From Malaya genurostris (Eukaryota; Arthropoda; Insecta; Diptera; Culicidae), in the NCBI RefSeq assembly GCF_030247185.1, contig NC_080572.1, positions 100,667,198 through 100,731,197 of the forward strand: a DNA stretch of 64,000 bases, read 5' to 3'. The notes below the pieces were generated by a model that saw only the letters and a program-made list of their open reading frames with translations, ran no database searches and was not told where the DNA came from. The translations under genes and the position numbers were made by a program. Shown one piece after another: positions 23,691 through 35,900 of the stretch. The stretch's first letter is position 1; each line of letters begins with the position of its first letter.

Positions 23691-26514
23691 GTTAGAGCGA
23701 ATTCTATATCTATTTTAATTATTTTTAAAACAAGTAAAAATACCCCACGAAAGCGTTTTAGGATTAAGCCCGAACAATATCGATTTAAGTTTAATCTTAG
23801 GTATTGGGCAAAGTTTAAAATGATTAGCTACTTGTCTTCGGGTCAACTCAGCAAGACGAACAAAGATTACAGTACGCAGTAAACTACGCCATGATTGTAC
23901 TTTATTTTACTCTTAATGGCTCAAATGTGTATCAATGCACTCCGATTGAGCATCGAAAAAAAAATTGTATTGTGTCGGGTATGATGTCCAAGCACGTGTT
24001 CGGTAAAACGAGAATCAAAAGACGTTTAAAAATTTAAAAATAGTGCTAGCGCAGGAACTATTCACCATTGCTTGCACGCATATTGTTTGTTTTTGTTCGA
24101 TGCTCTTCGTAAGCTTCGACAAGGAAGTTTCAACATAAACAGAAGAAAGAGCGAAAACACGCCAGAAACATAGCGCGTTTCTTTATACTTTCGGGTTATG
24201 TTCGTTACAAGTAATAATAACAGGTAATCGCATCGTGTTTCAAAAATGCACTCATTTGTAACTCATCGGTTCATAGACCATATGGTGTAAAGAAAACAGT
24301 TGAATGATATAACATTAGAAATCAATTTTGTAAACATGTGTAATTTGTCCATTCAGTGACACTTACCTTCGTTATGATTTCACTTTTTTTTCCAAAATAC
24401 AGCTACAAACACTAACGTACAAAATGTTACATTTAACCGTAGTAAAACAAACAAAACCTTGGCCCGAACTGTTTCGCAGCAAGGTGACACGAACACGGTG
24501 CTGTGCAACAAGCTTTGGTTTAATCTTTTAGCCTATTAAGGTGTTTCTGGTTAGGCTAGTTTCATTGCACGCATTCCATTCCACAACATCAGCGAAAAAC
24601 GTGACACTGACCGCTGAAATGCTTAACTTGTGAGCTTCTCTGCTAATCCGATTTGTAAAGCGACATATTGACATATTTTTCTTCAATAGAATGATAACAA
24701 TTGTTACTTGTTGATTCACCGGTTTCAGACACAATTTCGCAACAATTTCTCCGTCAAATCTGCTCCCTGGTACTAAAAAACCTGTTGATTAACTGAAAAT
24801 CCATAGCTAATCGTTCACTCTTATTCGATTAAAAGCTTTCCTTCTTGGGCAGTGTTCTGACAGCTGCACACACTTGACTCTCGTTTACCGCTGGCCACAT
24901 ACATCTGCTGCATCAACACAAACCACTTCAACTGCCGTAAATCTCCGAATTGATTATATTGTTTTGGTTTTTCTTCTTCGCTCTCTTCGACCAGCGAATC
25001 TTCCGTAAGCAAATTAACAATAATTGAATGATTAAACGGAAAACGAAAAGCACAACAAAATCCCGAAAAGCGATGAAAATCACGGTTGGCGTGGTACGAG
25101 CTGAAGAAAACTTCAATGCGCGACAAGCACAAGCTGCTGACTCGGCGATTACGCGATCCAAGCGGGCCCACGGATTGAACTCTCGTGATCGTGATCGTGA
25201 GGCTCGTCGGCAGCCCAGAACAAGAAGTAAGCGAAGAAGGCGAACGAAAACAAAAAGCACACACGGCACGGATTGGAGCACAATGTAACAGGTGTTACGA
25301 TGATGGCAGACACTGCTTACCTTCGAGCGTACGTCTAAAGACTGAGAGACCGGTTGGCCGTGCTCGGTTAAAGAGCGATAGTATTAGATGGTGATGTGAA
25401 TGCAGACTGCAGAAAAAAAAGCAGCCTGCTGGACGACCACAGCCACAACCACATCGACGACGACGTCGATATGCTCCAACAAGTTGAGTGTCAACCAGCG
25501 AACCTATCAAGGTTTTGTCTGTATTATGCTACAGGATCGAACCTTTTGCTGAGTATGACAATATATTCTCACTCTGGTGATTGAAGTGCCGTATTCGCAT
25601 TATTTAGATTTTCATAAAACAACTGTAAGAAAGACCAACGCAGAGATATTTTGCGCCTAAATCCTAACTTTGATCGTCATTCTACGGTCGGAAAACATGC
25701 ACGCGTCGATAATAGTGCTACTATCCTTAATACCATGCACACAATCCAATTATCCACAATCGGTGCCTGCTAACATAAGCAAAGTCAATCACACACGTGA
25801 AGTAAAAGCCATCAAACAGAGTACGACAACGGCAGTCGGTTGGCAGCCGGCAGCCGTACCGAGCGAAAACTCGAAGCAGAAAGCTTCAAAAGTCAATGTG
25901 CTTTTATTGTTGCTTTACAGACACTTCGTAAGCAAACTGATTCCGCCAGCCAGTTTGTTGGATAGATCAGTGACAAATGTATGCACAGCACACATACCTA
26001 GGAGCGTAACTCTCGATCACGATCACTTACGTATCAGTTGATCGTGATTTCCAAAGTTGATCGGAGTAGTGTGATTGGGAGAGCGAAAAATAAATAATCA
26101 AACATTGGTAAATGGAATGTGAAGTGGGGAATCAAAATATATACCTTGTAAAGCGGGCCCTCAGAATCGGAGCTTTTGTCACCGGGTATCTGTTTACGAA
26201 GAAGGCAGAGCAGGGAAGAGCGCTTGCTTTCTAAGCATATTCAAAGCATGGCGAAAAAAAAGGGGAATTGCGAGTAAGACGGTTACATCATAATAACATT
26301 GTTTAAAATTCAATTAAATTAGGTAGTAAAAATTCTCTCAGTAATTTTGGAAATGAAACCCAAAGTATCAACTACATAATTGTCTCATAATCCGCAATCC
26401 AAAACATAGCTGTTTGGTAACACAAGTAGCAAATGACAACAGGGGAGGAATCATATATGGTGATAAGTGACTGTAGAGCAATTCCTGGAATGAGTAGAAG
26501 AAAAAGTGACAAAA
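23691..26514. other. Largely unique sequence without a recognised gene
   Basis: No frame here matches a family I know. Two frames (25028-25288 plus, very basic; 25670-26041 plus, with a hydrophobic segment after an internal Met) could be chance. GATCGTGATCGTGA near 25187 and CGATCACGATCAC near 26012 form an inverted pair. The lack of shared repeats suggests host DNA such as introns or flanking regulatory sequence. Confidence 0.35.
25334..25420 (-). promoter_or_regulatory. Possible transcription start and first-exon donor, minus strand
   Basis: On the minus strand CTCTCAGTCTTT fits the arthropod initiator TCAGTY, and about 30 bases later CTCGAAG is followed by GTAAGC, a good splice donor (near 25322). 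This could be a short non-coding first exon of a gene running left. No downstream exon was identified. Confidence 0.2.
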
Positions 26515-27090
26515 TCAGAATCGACCTCCTCCGATTTGGATGAAACTTTGCACGTGGCTTTAGTATGGCAAACCATAAGCTTTGAACCGATTGAGAGGTC
26601 AATCCGACTCACGACTGATTTTTTATTTTTGCATTTCACAAATATTGTCTTTTTCAAATCGTTGTAACTAGGAAACCGTTAATTGTACAAAAATGGCGTT
26701 CAGGAAGAAGTTGTAGGGAATCGATTGGTCACTCTAAAAAAATATATACTGAAAAAAATAATTTCATTTTTTTCTCAATAATTATAAAAGAATCCGAAGA
26801 AGTTAAATAAAAAAAAGCATGGTTTCAATTTTTTTTTGATAATTTTTATTTTAAAGCTCTTATTAAAACCTACAGATTGATGGCTATCCCATCCATGCCT
26901 TTTGAAAAATGAAGAAGTTACAGCTAAAACAGTTTACCGGGTCTCGTGTTGTAATTCGGAAACCGTCCATCGTACAAAAATGGCGTCCAGGAAGAAGTGG
27001 TAGGGAATCAATAGGGCACTCTAAAAAAATATGCACTGAAAAAAAATTAATTGTTTTCTCAATGATTTCAAAATCAACCAAAAACCAAAA
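26515..27090 (+). repeat. Dispersed repeat R1, copy 2 plus partial copy 3
   Basis: Positions 26515-26940 repeat 15323-15745. The central part is then repeated once more at about 26940-27090 (CGGAAACCGTCCATCGTAC). Confidence 0.75.
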
Positions 27091-27628
27091 ATAGATACAC
27101 AAAAAATGTTGTAGAAGTGATTTTTACAAAATTAGTCAAATTAAAAAAAAAATAATGAATTCTTCATCGACTCCTACACTACACTGAAAAGAATCTATTT
27201 CCAAAATTCAAATTAAATTCACAAAAAATACCCTACCTCTAATTTGGATGAATGAATAAAGAATTTTGAAATTATAAACAAAGTCTTACTATTTTTGCCT
27301 ACCGTAGTATTAAGGCGTATTTTCTGAGTGTTGCTTTATGAGCAAGAGTAGGGTAACGGCTCTCTATTTCATCTTATTTGTAAGAACGTCACTTCAATAT
27401 TGCACTATTGCACTATCAGGTTTAAATTGTGAGAATTCTTCTTGAAAGGGCTTTATGTCAACTGTAAGAAAACACACGATATATTTAAAACCAATTTGGA
27501 ATTGATTCGACTTTTAAAAATTATTGTGTAGTTTTCGTTTCCTTTCGTTTTACATTTAAAATTTTATTGTATATGTAATTTGGATTGATCCTTTTGAAAA
27601 TTTAAAAGTATCAGATGCACAGCCGATG

Positions 27629-28060
<432 letters not shown>

Positions 28061-28433
28061 ACAGCGTAATGTTTTAATTCCATAAATACGTTTATTTCAT
28101 AGGAAATATACATAAGTTTTTCTTCGCGGTGGCATCCACAATACATAGTACTTTAAACCTAATACATTTTCAATATCATATTGGTATGTTGGTATTCATT
28201 AGTTAATCTAAACACTGTTTTTATCAAGCGAGTTGCTATTATAAATTACATTAAATGAAATAAATTTATTTTGTACATGATTTTATAACTATTTCAGGTT
28301 TGTTTGTATCAGTTCATCACTTTTATTTAATATAAGATAGCTGGCTATTGGTTGGTTGAACTCATGGAAGAGAAAACAGTCTGACATAAAATAAAATTTA
28401 AATTGGAACTCCAACGGACTTAATTTTCGACTA

Positions 28434-29240
28434 AAGTTTCATGTAAGGAACGTCACGACAAGCAAGAATGTCGTGAACTGGGACATTGGATAGTCTACCT
28501 TGGGTACGCAAGGAATTTATTAGTTGAAACCTGACATCACGATACTCCACGCATGTCCAAACAACATGGTCAATATCGCGGTAACCTTCGCCACAAGCAC
28601 AATGATTAGTCTCGCAAAGTCGAATTCGAAGGAGATGTGCATCTAACGTGTAGTGATTGGACATGAGTCTGGACATCACACGAATGGAATCTCTACTCAC
28701 ATCCAGTCCCCTGAACCATGCCTTTGTCGATATTTTAGGAATAATTGAGTGCATCCACCGACCCAGATCATCTTTATCCCAAGAAGCTTGCCAGCTGACA
28801 AGTGTTCTTTGGCGAGACCCGCTATAGAATTCGTTGAAAGCAATCGGTCTCTCATAAATTTCACCCTCAATAGCAGCACGTTTGGCTAAAATATCGGCTC
28901 TTTCATTGCCTGGAATGGAGCAATGAGCCGGGACCCAAACTATTGTGATTTGATAATTATTATTCAATATGACGTTCAGGCACTGTTTTATTTTGCCCAA
29001 GAAGAAAAGTTCATTTTTTCCAGCAGCGTTTGAGTGAATGTCTTCAATTGCACTCAGACTATCTGTGAAAAGAAAATAATGGTTTTGAGATAATGTGACG
29101 ATTACACTCAAACTATAATGAACTGCTGCTAACTCTGCTATATAAACAGAGCAGGTTCTTGAAGCCTAAATGAGACCGAAATATTATTGTTGAATATACC
29201 AAACCCAGTAGCCTCTTCAATTCGTGATCCGTCCGAACAG
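28434..29240 (-). pseudogene. I-group LINE fragment: RNase H and C-terminal region
   Basis: The minus strand encodes the end of an ORF2 closely related to the one at 1.4-6.4 kb. RNase H blocks are visible (SDGSRIEEATGFGIF, then after a frameshift YIAELAAVHYSL, TDSLSAIED, HCSIPGNERADILAK), followed by the Cys/His cluster CACGEGYRDIDHVVWTC. The main open stretch is 28431-29111. The copy is truncated on its 5' side at about 29240, and its reading frame is broken near 29150. The downstream sequence runs into the microsatellite. Confidence 0.85.
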
Positions 29241-29807
29241 CGTTATGTTGACATATTCCAGAATGAAACCAGTGCTACTAGTGCTACTTTGGTTATTTCA
29301 TTAAATACGCACTTTCTAGTAATTTTCTAAGCCGAAACAGTTTTGTTGCAATATAAATACTAATAATATTATTAAACTATTGTCACGGATACTAAACAAA
29401 ATACTTGTTTTCGATGCTTATGAGAAAAATTGGCAACATTGCTATACGAAATAAGATTAAAACAAAGTGCAATCAAGTGAATGAGGTACAAATTTTCATC
29501 TCTTATTTTTGAAGCTTACTTAGCGGGTAATGTTAGAACTTTCTAATCGTTGATTAAACAAGTGAAAAGTGAATATTACTAGTTATGAAGTCATCTTACA
29601 TTGAACAGTGGTGTAATTATGTGAAACAGTGATCAAGTTTTAAGACGAATCCATTAGAAAATATTCAGAAACATGACTAACTGTAAAACTTGAGACGAAA
29701 ATGTTTCCCAAATTGGATAGTGAATTTATTTTTCAATGAAAAAAAAAAACAATCGCTGAAGAATTTAAAATCTTTTTTCAATGGGAAAGTGTGATTAAAA
29801 CTCAAAA

Positions 29808-30910
29808 AACCTGTTTTAATCCACCAAGTGGTGTGATGATGCCTTTCTCATGTACATATAATATTGTGGTATTCTATTCAAAAATTTTCTCTTCGATTTT
29901 TGAAAGAAACCAAGTGATTGTTTATGCATAACATACAGAACAAAACAGTGCTTTGATTGCGTAAGCCATCCTTAAGAAAACGAAATGGGTTCACTATTAT
30001 ATGCACTTCCGGCACCGGAACCCAAGAACCGGTATAATCGAAGTCGGTTCGTACGGCCACCAACTAACATGACACACAAACTCTTCTAATACGCACCCTA
30101 TAACTCCGGATTCGGAAGTCGGATCCGGATGAAATTCAGGAATTCCGTATGGGACCGGGAGACCTTTCATTTGAATCCAAGTTTGTGGAAATTGGTCAAA
30201 CCATCGCTGACAAAAGTGAGTGAGATCCATTTTGGTATATATGACCACTATTTCCGGTATTTCGGAACCGGATACCGGGAACCAGGATAACCAAAATTGA
30301 TTTGTTTAGTTGCCTACTGATAATGACTATCGATTTGTGTAGTTTTGAGACCAGTTTAGAAAAATTTTCACGTTTTTTGTTTCGCCGGTTTAAGTGACGG
30401 CGTACAATATTGAACACACTTTACCCTATAATTCCGGAACCGGAAGTCGGATCCGGATGAAATTCAGGAATTCTGTATGGGACCGGAAGACCTTTCATTT
30501 GAATCTAAGTTTGTGGTAATCGGTCAAACCATCGCTGAGAAAAATGAGTGAGATCCATTTTGGTATATATGACCACTATTTCTGGTACTTCCGGAACCGG
30601 ATACCGGGAACCAGGATAGCCGGAATCGGTTTGTTTAGTTGCCTACTGATAATGACTATCGATTTGTGTAGTTTTGAGACCAGTTTAGAAAAATTTTCAC
30701 GTTTTTTGTTTCGCCGGTTTAAGTGACGGCGTACAATATTGAACACACTTTACCCTATAATTCCGGAACCGGAAATAGGATCCGGATGAAATTCAGGAAT
30801 TCCGTATGGGACCACGAGACCTTTCATTTGAATCCTAGTTTGTCGAAATCGGTTCAGCCATTTCCGAGAAAACCTAGTGAGATTATTTGACACATACACA
30901 CATACACATA

Positions 30911-30964
<54 letters not shown>

Positions 30965-31690
30965 GACATTGCTCAGCTCGATGAACTGAGTCGAATGGTA
31001 TATGACATTTGGCCCTCCGGGCCAATTTTCACTAGTCGGTTTTTCAAGTGATTGCATAACCTTTCTATATGAGAAAGGCAAAACATTTTAAAAGGTACGT
31101 TGAAAGATATGAATCATGTTCAAAGCTAGGAAATGAAGGAATGTGATAGAAATAGGACCTCAGATGAAATAGGAAGTCATTACTCTACCTCGTTTTGTCT
31201 TACTCACGCGTTTGAAAGGTTAAAGTTTTTTTTGCGAATATATACAAATTCGTTACTGATACTTTGCGCATGTATCTGGTAACTAGCAGTTAGAGAACCT
31301 GCGAAATCTACACACAAAATGAATTCCACTGGATTCTAAAATGATTGTGACTTTCATTAGTTCAGTTTTCGATCAAATTAGACTGAAAAAATAATCAGTT
31401 TGGACAAGGAGAATGTTTTTTCAAATAACTTAACCGACTTCCGGATCGGGAAATATAGGGTAAAAGGTGTTCACTGAAAAGGGCGAAAACCCGTAAACAA
31501 ATTTCTAAATCGACCTCAAATCTTTTTCAATTGATAGTTTTCATCAGTAGACGGTCAAACAAACCGATTTCGGTTATTCCTTTAAGAAGAGAAGAAAATT
31601 ATATTGAAGAATACCACAGTATTATATATGATAGTATGATTGATATGAGAAAGGCATCATTACACCACTAGGTTGATTAAAACAGTTTTT
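29808..31690. mobile_element. TIR element R3 with tandem ~328-bp units inside
   Basis: The left end reads CTGTTTTAATCCACCAAGTG then GTGTGATGATGCCTTTCTCAT; the right end is its near-complement (ATGAGAAAGGCATCATTACACC, ACTAGGTTGATTAAAACAG). The similarity continues inward to GTGGTATTC. The interior has no transposase. It has three units starting ACCCTATAA(C/T)TCCGGA near 30095, 30422 and 30752, a CA microsatellite (30913-30960) and the CTCGGCCC-type motif. The same terminal block is present in R2 and near 44300 and 52150, so this is a large family. Confidence 0.7.
30090..30880 (+). repeat. Tandem repeat, period about 328 bp, 2.4 copies
   Basis: Each unit contains GGATCCGGATGAAATTCAGG, a CCTTTCATTTGAATC block and, in complete units, TTTTCACGTTTTTTGTTTCG. 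The first two units are very similar. Confidence 0.85.
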
Positions 31691-32071
31691 GTTTTATTTT
31701 TGTGATCAGCATGATTCAAAATAATTTAACTGATCGCACTCTCCAAGTTAGCAATCAGAATTGCAAATCTGAATTGCTACCCGTACGAGCAGGTAACTCA
31801 AGGTTTGGGCGTAACTCCAATCTTGTGTAATATTTTTACTTCTGATCTTTCAAATCAACCCGCTGTTTGTCAGAAATCTCTATTCTGTGCCGATACAAGT
31901 CTGTTAGACAGAGGTAGAAATCTACAAGTGATCTGTAGTCGCCTACAAAGAAGCTTGAATATTTTCAGTGATTATCTGTCAAAATGGGAAATTGCAGCAA
32001 ACACGGAATTAGTTATCTTTTGTCATAAGCCCAAAGCTTCGTTTTTTAAAACTAAACAATAATCACGTTAT

Positions 32072-32291
32072 GCGGCCAGCATTGATATTTACCAACGCCA
32101 TCTGGAAGACTCGTGCAATACTCAATTCAAACACCACTGCCGATCGCCTGGATTTACGAGAACCCGAGATGACATAGTCTAATGATACTATTCTAGTTTT
32201 AAGTTAGTCGTTAATTAAGATTAGAAAATACCCTTGGCATCTTAGAGCTTAAGCAGTGTGCCTAAAATTATATTACATTATTGAATAAAAA
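32072..32291 (+). mobile_element. 5'-truncated I-group LINE insertion (3' UTR only) with 14-bp duplication
   Basis: The 220-bp insert matches the 3' UTR of the LINE at 1.4-7 kb and ends in TTGAATAAAAAA. It is flanked by the direct repeat AATAATCACGTTAT (32058-32071 and 32292-32305), the expected product of target-primed reverse transcription. It lies inside the Juan-like remnant, so it is the younger insertion. Confidence 0.85.
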
Positions 32292-32430
32292 AATAATCAC
32301 GTTATCAAATTGAATGGCATTGAATAGACATGGTCTGATCAAGTAAAATACTTAGTTTTAACGTATGCCAAAAAACTCACTTTCAAAGATCACATTGAAG
32401 GAATCCAAGCGAAGTGTAATAAATATATTA

Positions 32431-32503
32431 TCCTGACCCTATGTGCGGGATAGAGAATCGAACCCAGGTGGGCTACGTGAAAGGCATCGACTTACTCGTC
32501 ACT
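32431..32503 (-). mobile_element. tRNA-derived SINE fragment
   Basis: The minus strand reads GCCCACCTGGGTTCGATTCT, which contains a good RNA polymerase III B box (GGTTCGATTC), and then CCCGCACATAGGGTCAGG. This resembles the tRNA-related part of mosquito SINEs of the Feilai type. It is incomplete and replaces part of the Juan-like sequence. Confidence 0.5.
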
Positions 32504-32690
32504 TTATGAAGAAAACGCTTTAAAATATTCAGAATAAAAGTTTAAAAATGTTGAAGCGCGCTCCCTGGTTTAGTACACATATAGAACCATTTAATGTAAT
32601 GCCACATGATGTTATAAGCAAATTCCGACAAAAACCGATGCAATGGAGTGCTAATAAAATAACGCGTCTTGTCGGTTACGTGACTTATAT

Positions 32691-33589
32691 CGTTATATCT
32701 ACTGAACCAAAAGTGACAGTGATTTCGAACATCATTAATGACATAACAATAGTTTTCAAATAGTCACAGTCGTTTGATCTTTGTACTTGATCAATGACCC
32801 GACAGTTGCTTCTAACGAGCCCTTCATATAATCTTCGAGAAATCGAGCGGTAAAATAATTCGTTAATAGGTGAACGCACATATACACACAAAGAAATGTT
32901 CCGATCTCGTCGAGCTGAGTCGAATGGTATATAATACTATGGGTCCCCGAGGCTCAGTTCGAAATTGGGGGTTTCCTTTCTATAAAGAAAGGTAAAACAT
33001 TAATTCAAATTTTCAAAGACTAGCAAATATTTTCCTGTTCTTGTACTGTGAGGCAACTGCGTTTGACGTGAATATTGCTTCCCGAATTTGAATTCAGTCT
33101 TTTCAAAATCGCAGTAGGTGTGAAAAAAATACTTGCCTGATCATGGCTCCAAAAGTACAAGAGAACAATTTCTTGCTAAATCACAAATTATTTTTGATGA
33201 ATCTAGATTGCTGGTTTTTTTAATAAAATCCAGAGTTCCAAGTTTTTCTAATTTTCAAAAAAATATCATACAACATCTTCTTCGGGTTTAACAAGTTAGC
33301 TCACAAATCCATTGGAATAAAAAACTTTTCTCAATGAGATCACGATTATCCAAACTGGTTAAAATACAATTTTCCAGATCATGAATAGTTCGAATGAATA
33401 GCCTTACGTTTAAAAGCATTTTACCCTGATATTTCTACCTTTTCTGGTGAACCTTTGAAGTGCAAGAAGTACCTTGCCATGTTTGTTGGCAATCCATCAA
33501 GATGTTCCGAGTTTTGCTGAAACATTAATATAAACATGCATCCGTTTTCAAAAACAAAAGATAAACAAATTATTCGGTTTTTCACATAT
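32691..33589. other. No recognisable gene
   Basis: Contains one copy of the GTCGAATGGTATAT/CCCGAGGC motif block near 32875-32960 and AT-rich sequence. Confidence 0.4.
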
Positions 33590-33595
33590 TTTATT
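33590..33595 (-). terminator. Poly(A) signal for the acidic secreted-protein gene
   Basis: AATAAA on the minus strand, 10 bases after the stop codon. The 3' UTR would be very short. Confidence 0.5.
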
Positions 33596-33604
33596 TTAGT
33601 ACAA

Positions 33605-34874
33605 TCACTGTGCATCATAGTCTGCCTCACTAGCATATTCATAGTGTCGCTTACCTTGTTCGTCGTAATCGTCATCATCATCCCCATAATACCGATCGTC
33701 ATTGGCTTCTTCATCAATCTCTTCCCGATCCACTTCCTCGTCGTAGTCGTGACTGTTTCGAGCAGGTTCTCTTGTTTCATCCGGTCTATCACTATGCTCG
33801 TCGTCATGGTCGTTTTCATCGTTATTTTTTGAAAACGTAGTACCGTGCCTGTAGTCGTCGTAATTATCCTCGTAATCCGACCGCTCCGAGTAATCGGGCG
33901 AATCTCTTTCATCCTTCTCCACATATTCATCATCACTATTATCTTCAGCGCCTCCGTCATCATCATCATCGTCATCATCACGATCATTATTTCTGCTCTC
34001 GTCTATTTCGTTAGTGGGTTTCTTCTGCTTCGGTTTGATGACTACCGACTTGGGTGGCGGTGAATGACTGTTCCGGAAATCGTAACCTTTCTCGGAGCTC
34101 TTGTGATCATCCTCGTGGTAGATCACCGTTTCGTACCCTTTGTGATGTTTTTTGTGTGTGGTTTTCTTCGGGAACGATAGTCTCGTTCCAAACTCAGCAG
34201 TCGTTTGAGGCTTCTTTTTCAATTTTGTCGGAGCTACTCCGTAGGTGGTGTGTTTATTGGGATCCTGGTGGTCGTTACTGTGAAATAGAATTTTATATTG
34301 GATAAAACATTTTCTCTGGCTTCGAAAATATTGCTTCGTTATAGTTATTTTTTCTTGTTAGAATATTCACTTCACTTGAAATAATCAATACTATCTGAAT
34401 TTCCAAATTGAGCAAGTGGTTTAACGTGACCCAATACTACTGTACTAACCTTGGTTCCTCGGTCACATCATATTTCCGGTGTGTTCCTTTCCGCTTATCA
34501 GAATTATATTCCCGTACATTGGACTCTGATTTATCATCGTAATCCGGTTCATCCTTTGATTCTGCATGTCCGGATTGCTTCTCTTGTTCGTATTCATTTC
34601 CGTCCTTTTTGTGAAAATTTTCCGAATGATGAAAACCGCTGCTGTCTTTATCACTAGTTGACTTCACGTACCCGACCTCGCCATCCTCCGTGCCACCCGT
34701 CCAACCGTAAATATACGGACCCTGATAGGCACTTGATGTCACTTTCAGAACCGCTGGGTGGGTTCGCGGAATGTAAGGATTTGGATCGAATATACCGGGG
34801 AACAGTTTAAAACCAGTGGTCAGTTTCATGGTCACGCCCACGTACAGCAGAACCATTTTCAGAAACCACATCAT
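33605..34874 (-). CDS. Secreted, highly acidic low-complexity protein (two exons), unnamed
   Basis: Exon 1 is 34450-34874 and exon 2 is 33605-34277; the 172-bp intron has a GTTAGT donor and a TTTCACAG acceptor, and splicing joins a split Ser codon in frame. The predicted protein has 365 residues. It starts with a hydrophobic signal-like segment (WFLKMVLLYVGVTM) and has a conserved-looking region (DPNPYIPRTHPAVLKVTSSAYQ, YIYGWTGGTEDGEVGYVKS, GFHHSENFHKKDG). The second half is dominated by Asp/Glu clusters, with a run of eight Asp, and by His, Lys and Tyr. I cannot name the family; extracellular matrix, cuticle or mineral/cation-binding roles are only possibilities. ATG 34874 is the first of the frame, downstream of a TATA box. 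Confidence 0.7.
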
Positions 34875-34952
34875 AAAGCACTATCGATGTGACGATGTTT
34901 TCGCGTGCTTGATCCAACTTCAAGTGTCATTCGATTACAGCCGGCAAGTCAA

Positions 34953-34959
34953 TTTTATA
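34953..34959 (-). promoter_or_regulatory. TATA box of the acidic secreted-protein gene
   Basis: TATAAAA on the minus strand, about 80 bases upstream of the start codon, which leaves a 5' UTR of about 50 bases if transcription starts 30 bases downstream. Confidence 0.45.
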
Positions 34960-35900
34960 ACAACCCAATTGAATAATTGCATCACACCTGAAATCAGTTT
35001 CGTAGTCCCGTGGCTATTGATGGAGAGCAAGTTTTTAGAATCATTCAACCGAAACTTTCTGCGAGCGCGAAGAAAGTGTTCGTGCCTATAGGCAAATCGC
35101 GTCGCGCCAGGTGCATAGAGAAAGATGAAATTGTTCGGCTCCGTAGATTAACATGGCTTGGGAAACTTCAATCAGCGAACTGCAATACCAATCGTTCGCA
35201 CTGGACCAAGCTTGAGGCCGGCGGTGGCTGGGCTGGTAGGCAATTTGAATAAATGGTATTCGGACGATTGGCAATGACTGCGGTTTCCACTGTATTGATA
35301 CTTACTTTGTTTTCCCGCAATCGGTTTCGGTACAACCGGCGGCGTTACTAAAATGTGAATTGAATTAATTCAACTGAAAGGGTGGGTTATATCAGGTGTA
35401 AACATCTTGAAAGGGAATGATTTAATCTGATAGATTAAATTAAATGATCTGAGAGAAATTAATTACTGACTGTAATCAGTTGTTTGTTTTCGTTACAACG
35501 AGCGGTCGTTCACCTTGCGGGTTTGAAGTTGAGTTATGGAAGCTTGTCGAACTTTAAACAAATAAAAGATTTCTTTGGAAAGAGAGTGTGGTTTAATGTT
35601 CGAATGAGCTACAAGGTTATGCTTTTACTGCTTGTTTGGGGTTTAAATATAATCGGGCATATCTCAAGAACAGCATGCCGGATATACAAAAAAATGAACG
35701 TTAGCCGTTTTGAATGAATAGGAACTAGAATTTCAACTACTCAGTTTTGAAAATTGGAAACATTGCTCATCTTCAGTCTTTCCATATATAGGAATAGAAC
35801 AATCTTCGCTCATGCGTCTTGTTTACTGAATTTCATTTGCATTTCAAAACATATAAGTCATTACACGTTAAAACTTGTCTATATCGAGGTTTTCTAGGTA
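34960..35900. other. No firm gene upstream of the acidic-protein gene
   Basis: Likely promoter-proximal host sequence. A short plus frame ending at 35252 contains VRLRRLTWLGKLQ, weakly like a LINE C-terminus, but I do not consider it supported. Confidence 0.35.

Larger units (their letters stand above)
31713..32690 (+). pseudogene. Jockey-clade (Juan-like) LINE, 3' part of reverse transcriptase ORF
   Basis: Frames read NLTDRTLQVSNQNCKSELLPVR, then GVTPILCNIFTSDL, then GRNLQVICSRLQRSLNIFSDYL and further KLTFKDHIEGIQAKC and ISKFRQKPMQ. These blocks match the better preserved related copy at 39743-40360. RT catalytic box and most of the ORF are lost or altered (CADTS in place of a YADD-type box). 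It is interrupted by a LINE tail insertion (32072-32291) and by SINE-like sequence (32431-32503). Confidence 0.7.

Noticed and set aside
24821..25281. Overlapping minus-strand frames of 117 and 147 codons
   Set aside because: No motif, mutually overlapping, Ser/Arg/Phe-rich; look like chance frames.
25028..25288. Basic 86-codon frame (Lys/Arg-rich) as a nuclear protein gene
   Set aside because: No recognisable domain, and opposite-strand frames of similar length exist. Composition is explained by GC-richer local sequence.
33421..33987. Met/Ile/Thr-rich frame overlapping the acidic-protein exon on the same strand
   Set aside because: Shadow frame of the Asp/Glu-rich coding sequence.
35010..35252. 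LINE reverse-transcriptase C-terminus (VRLRRLTWLGK)
   Set aside because: Only one short motif resembles the family; no neighbouring blocks fit.
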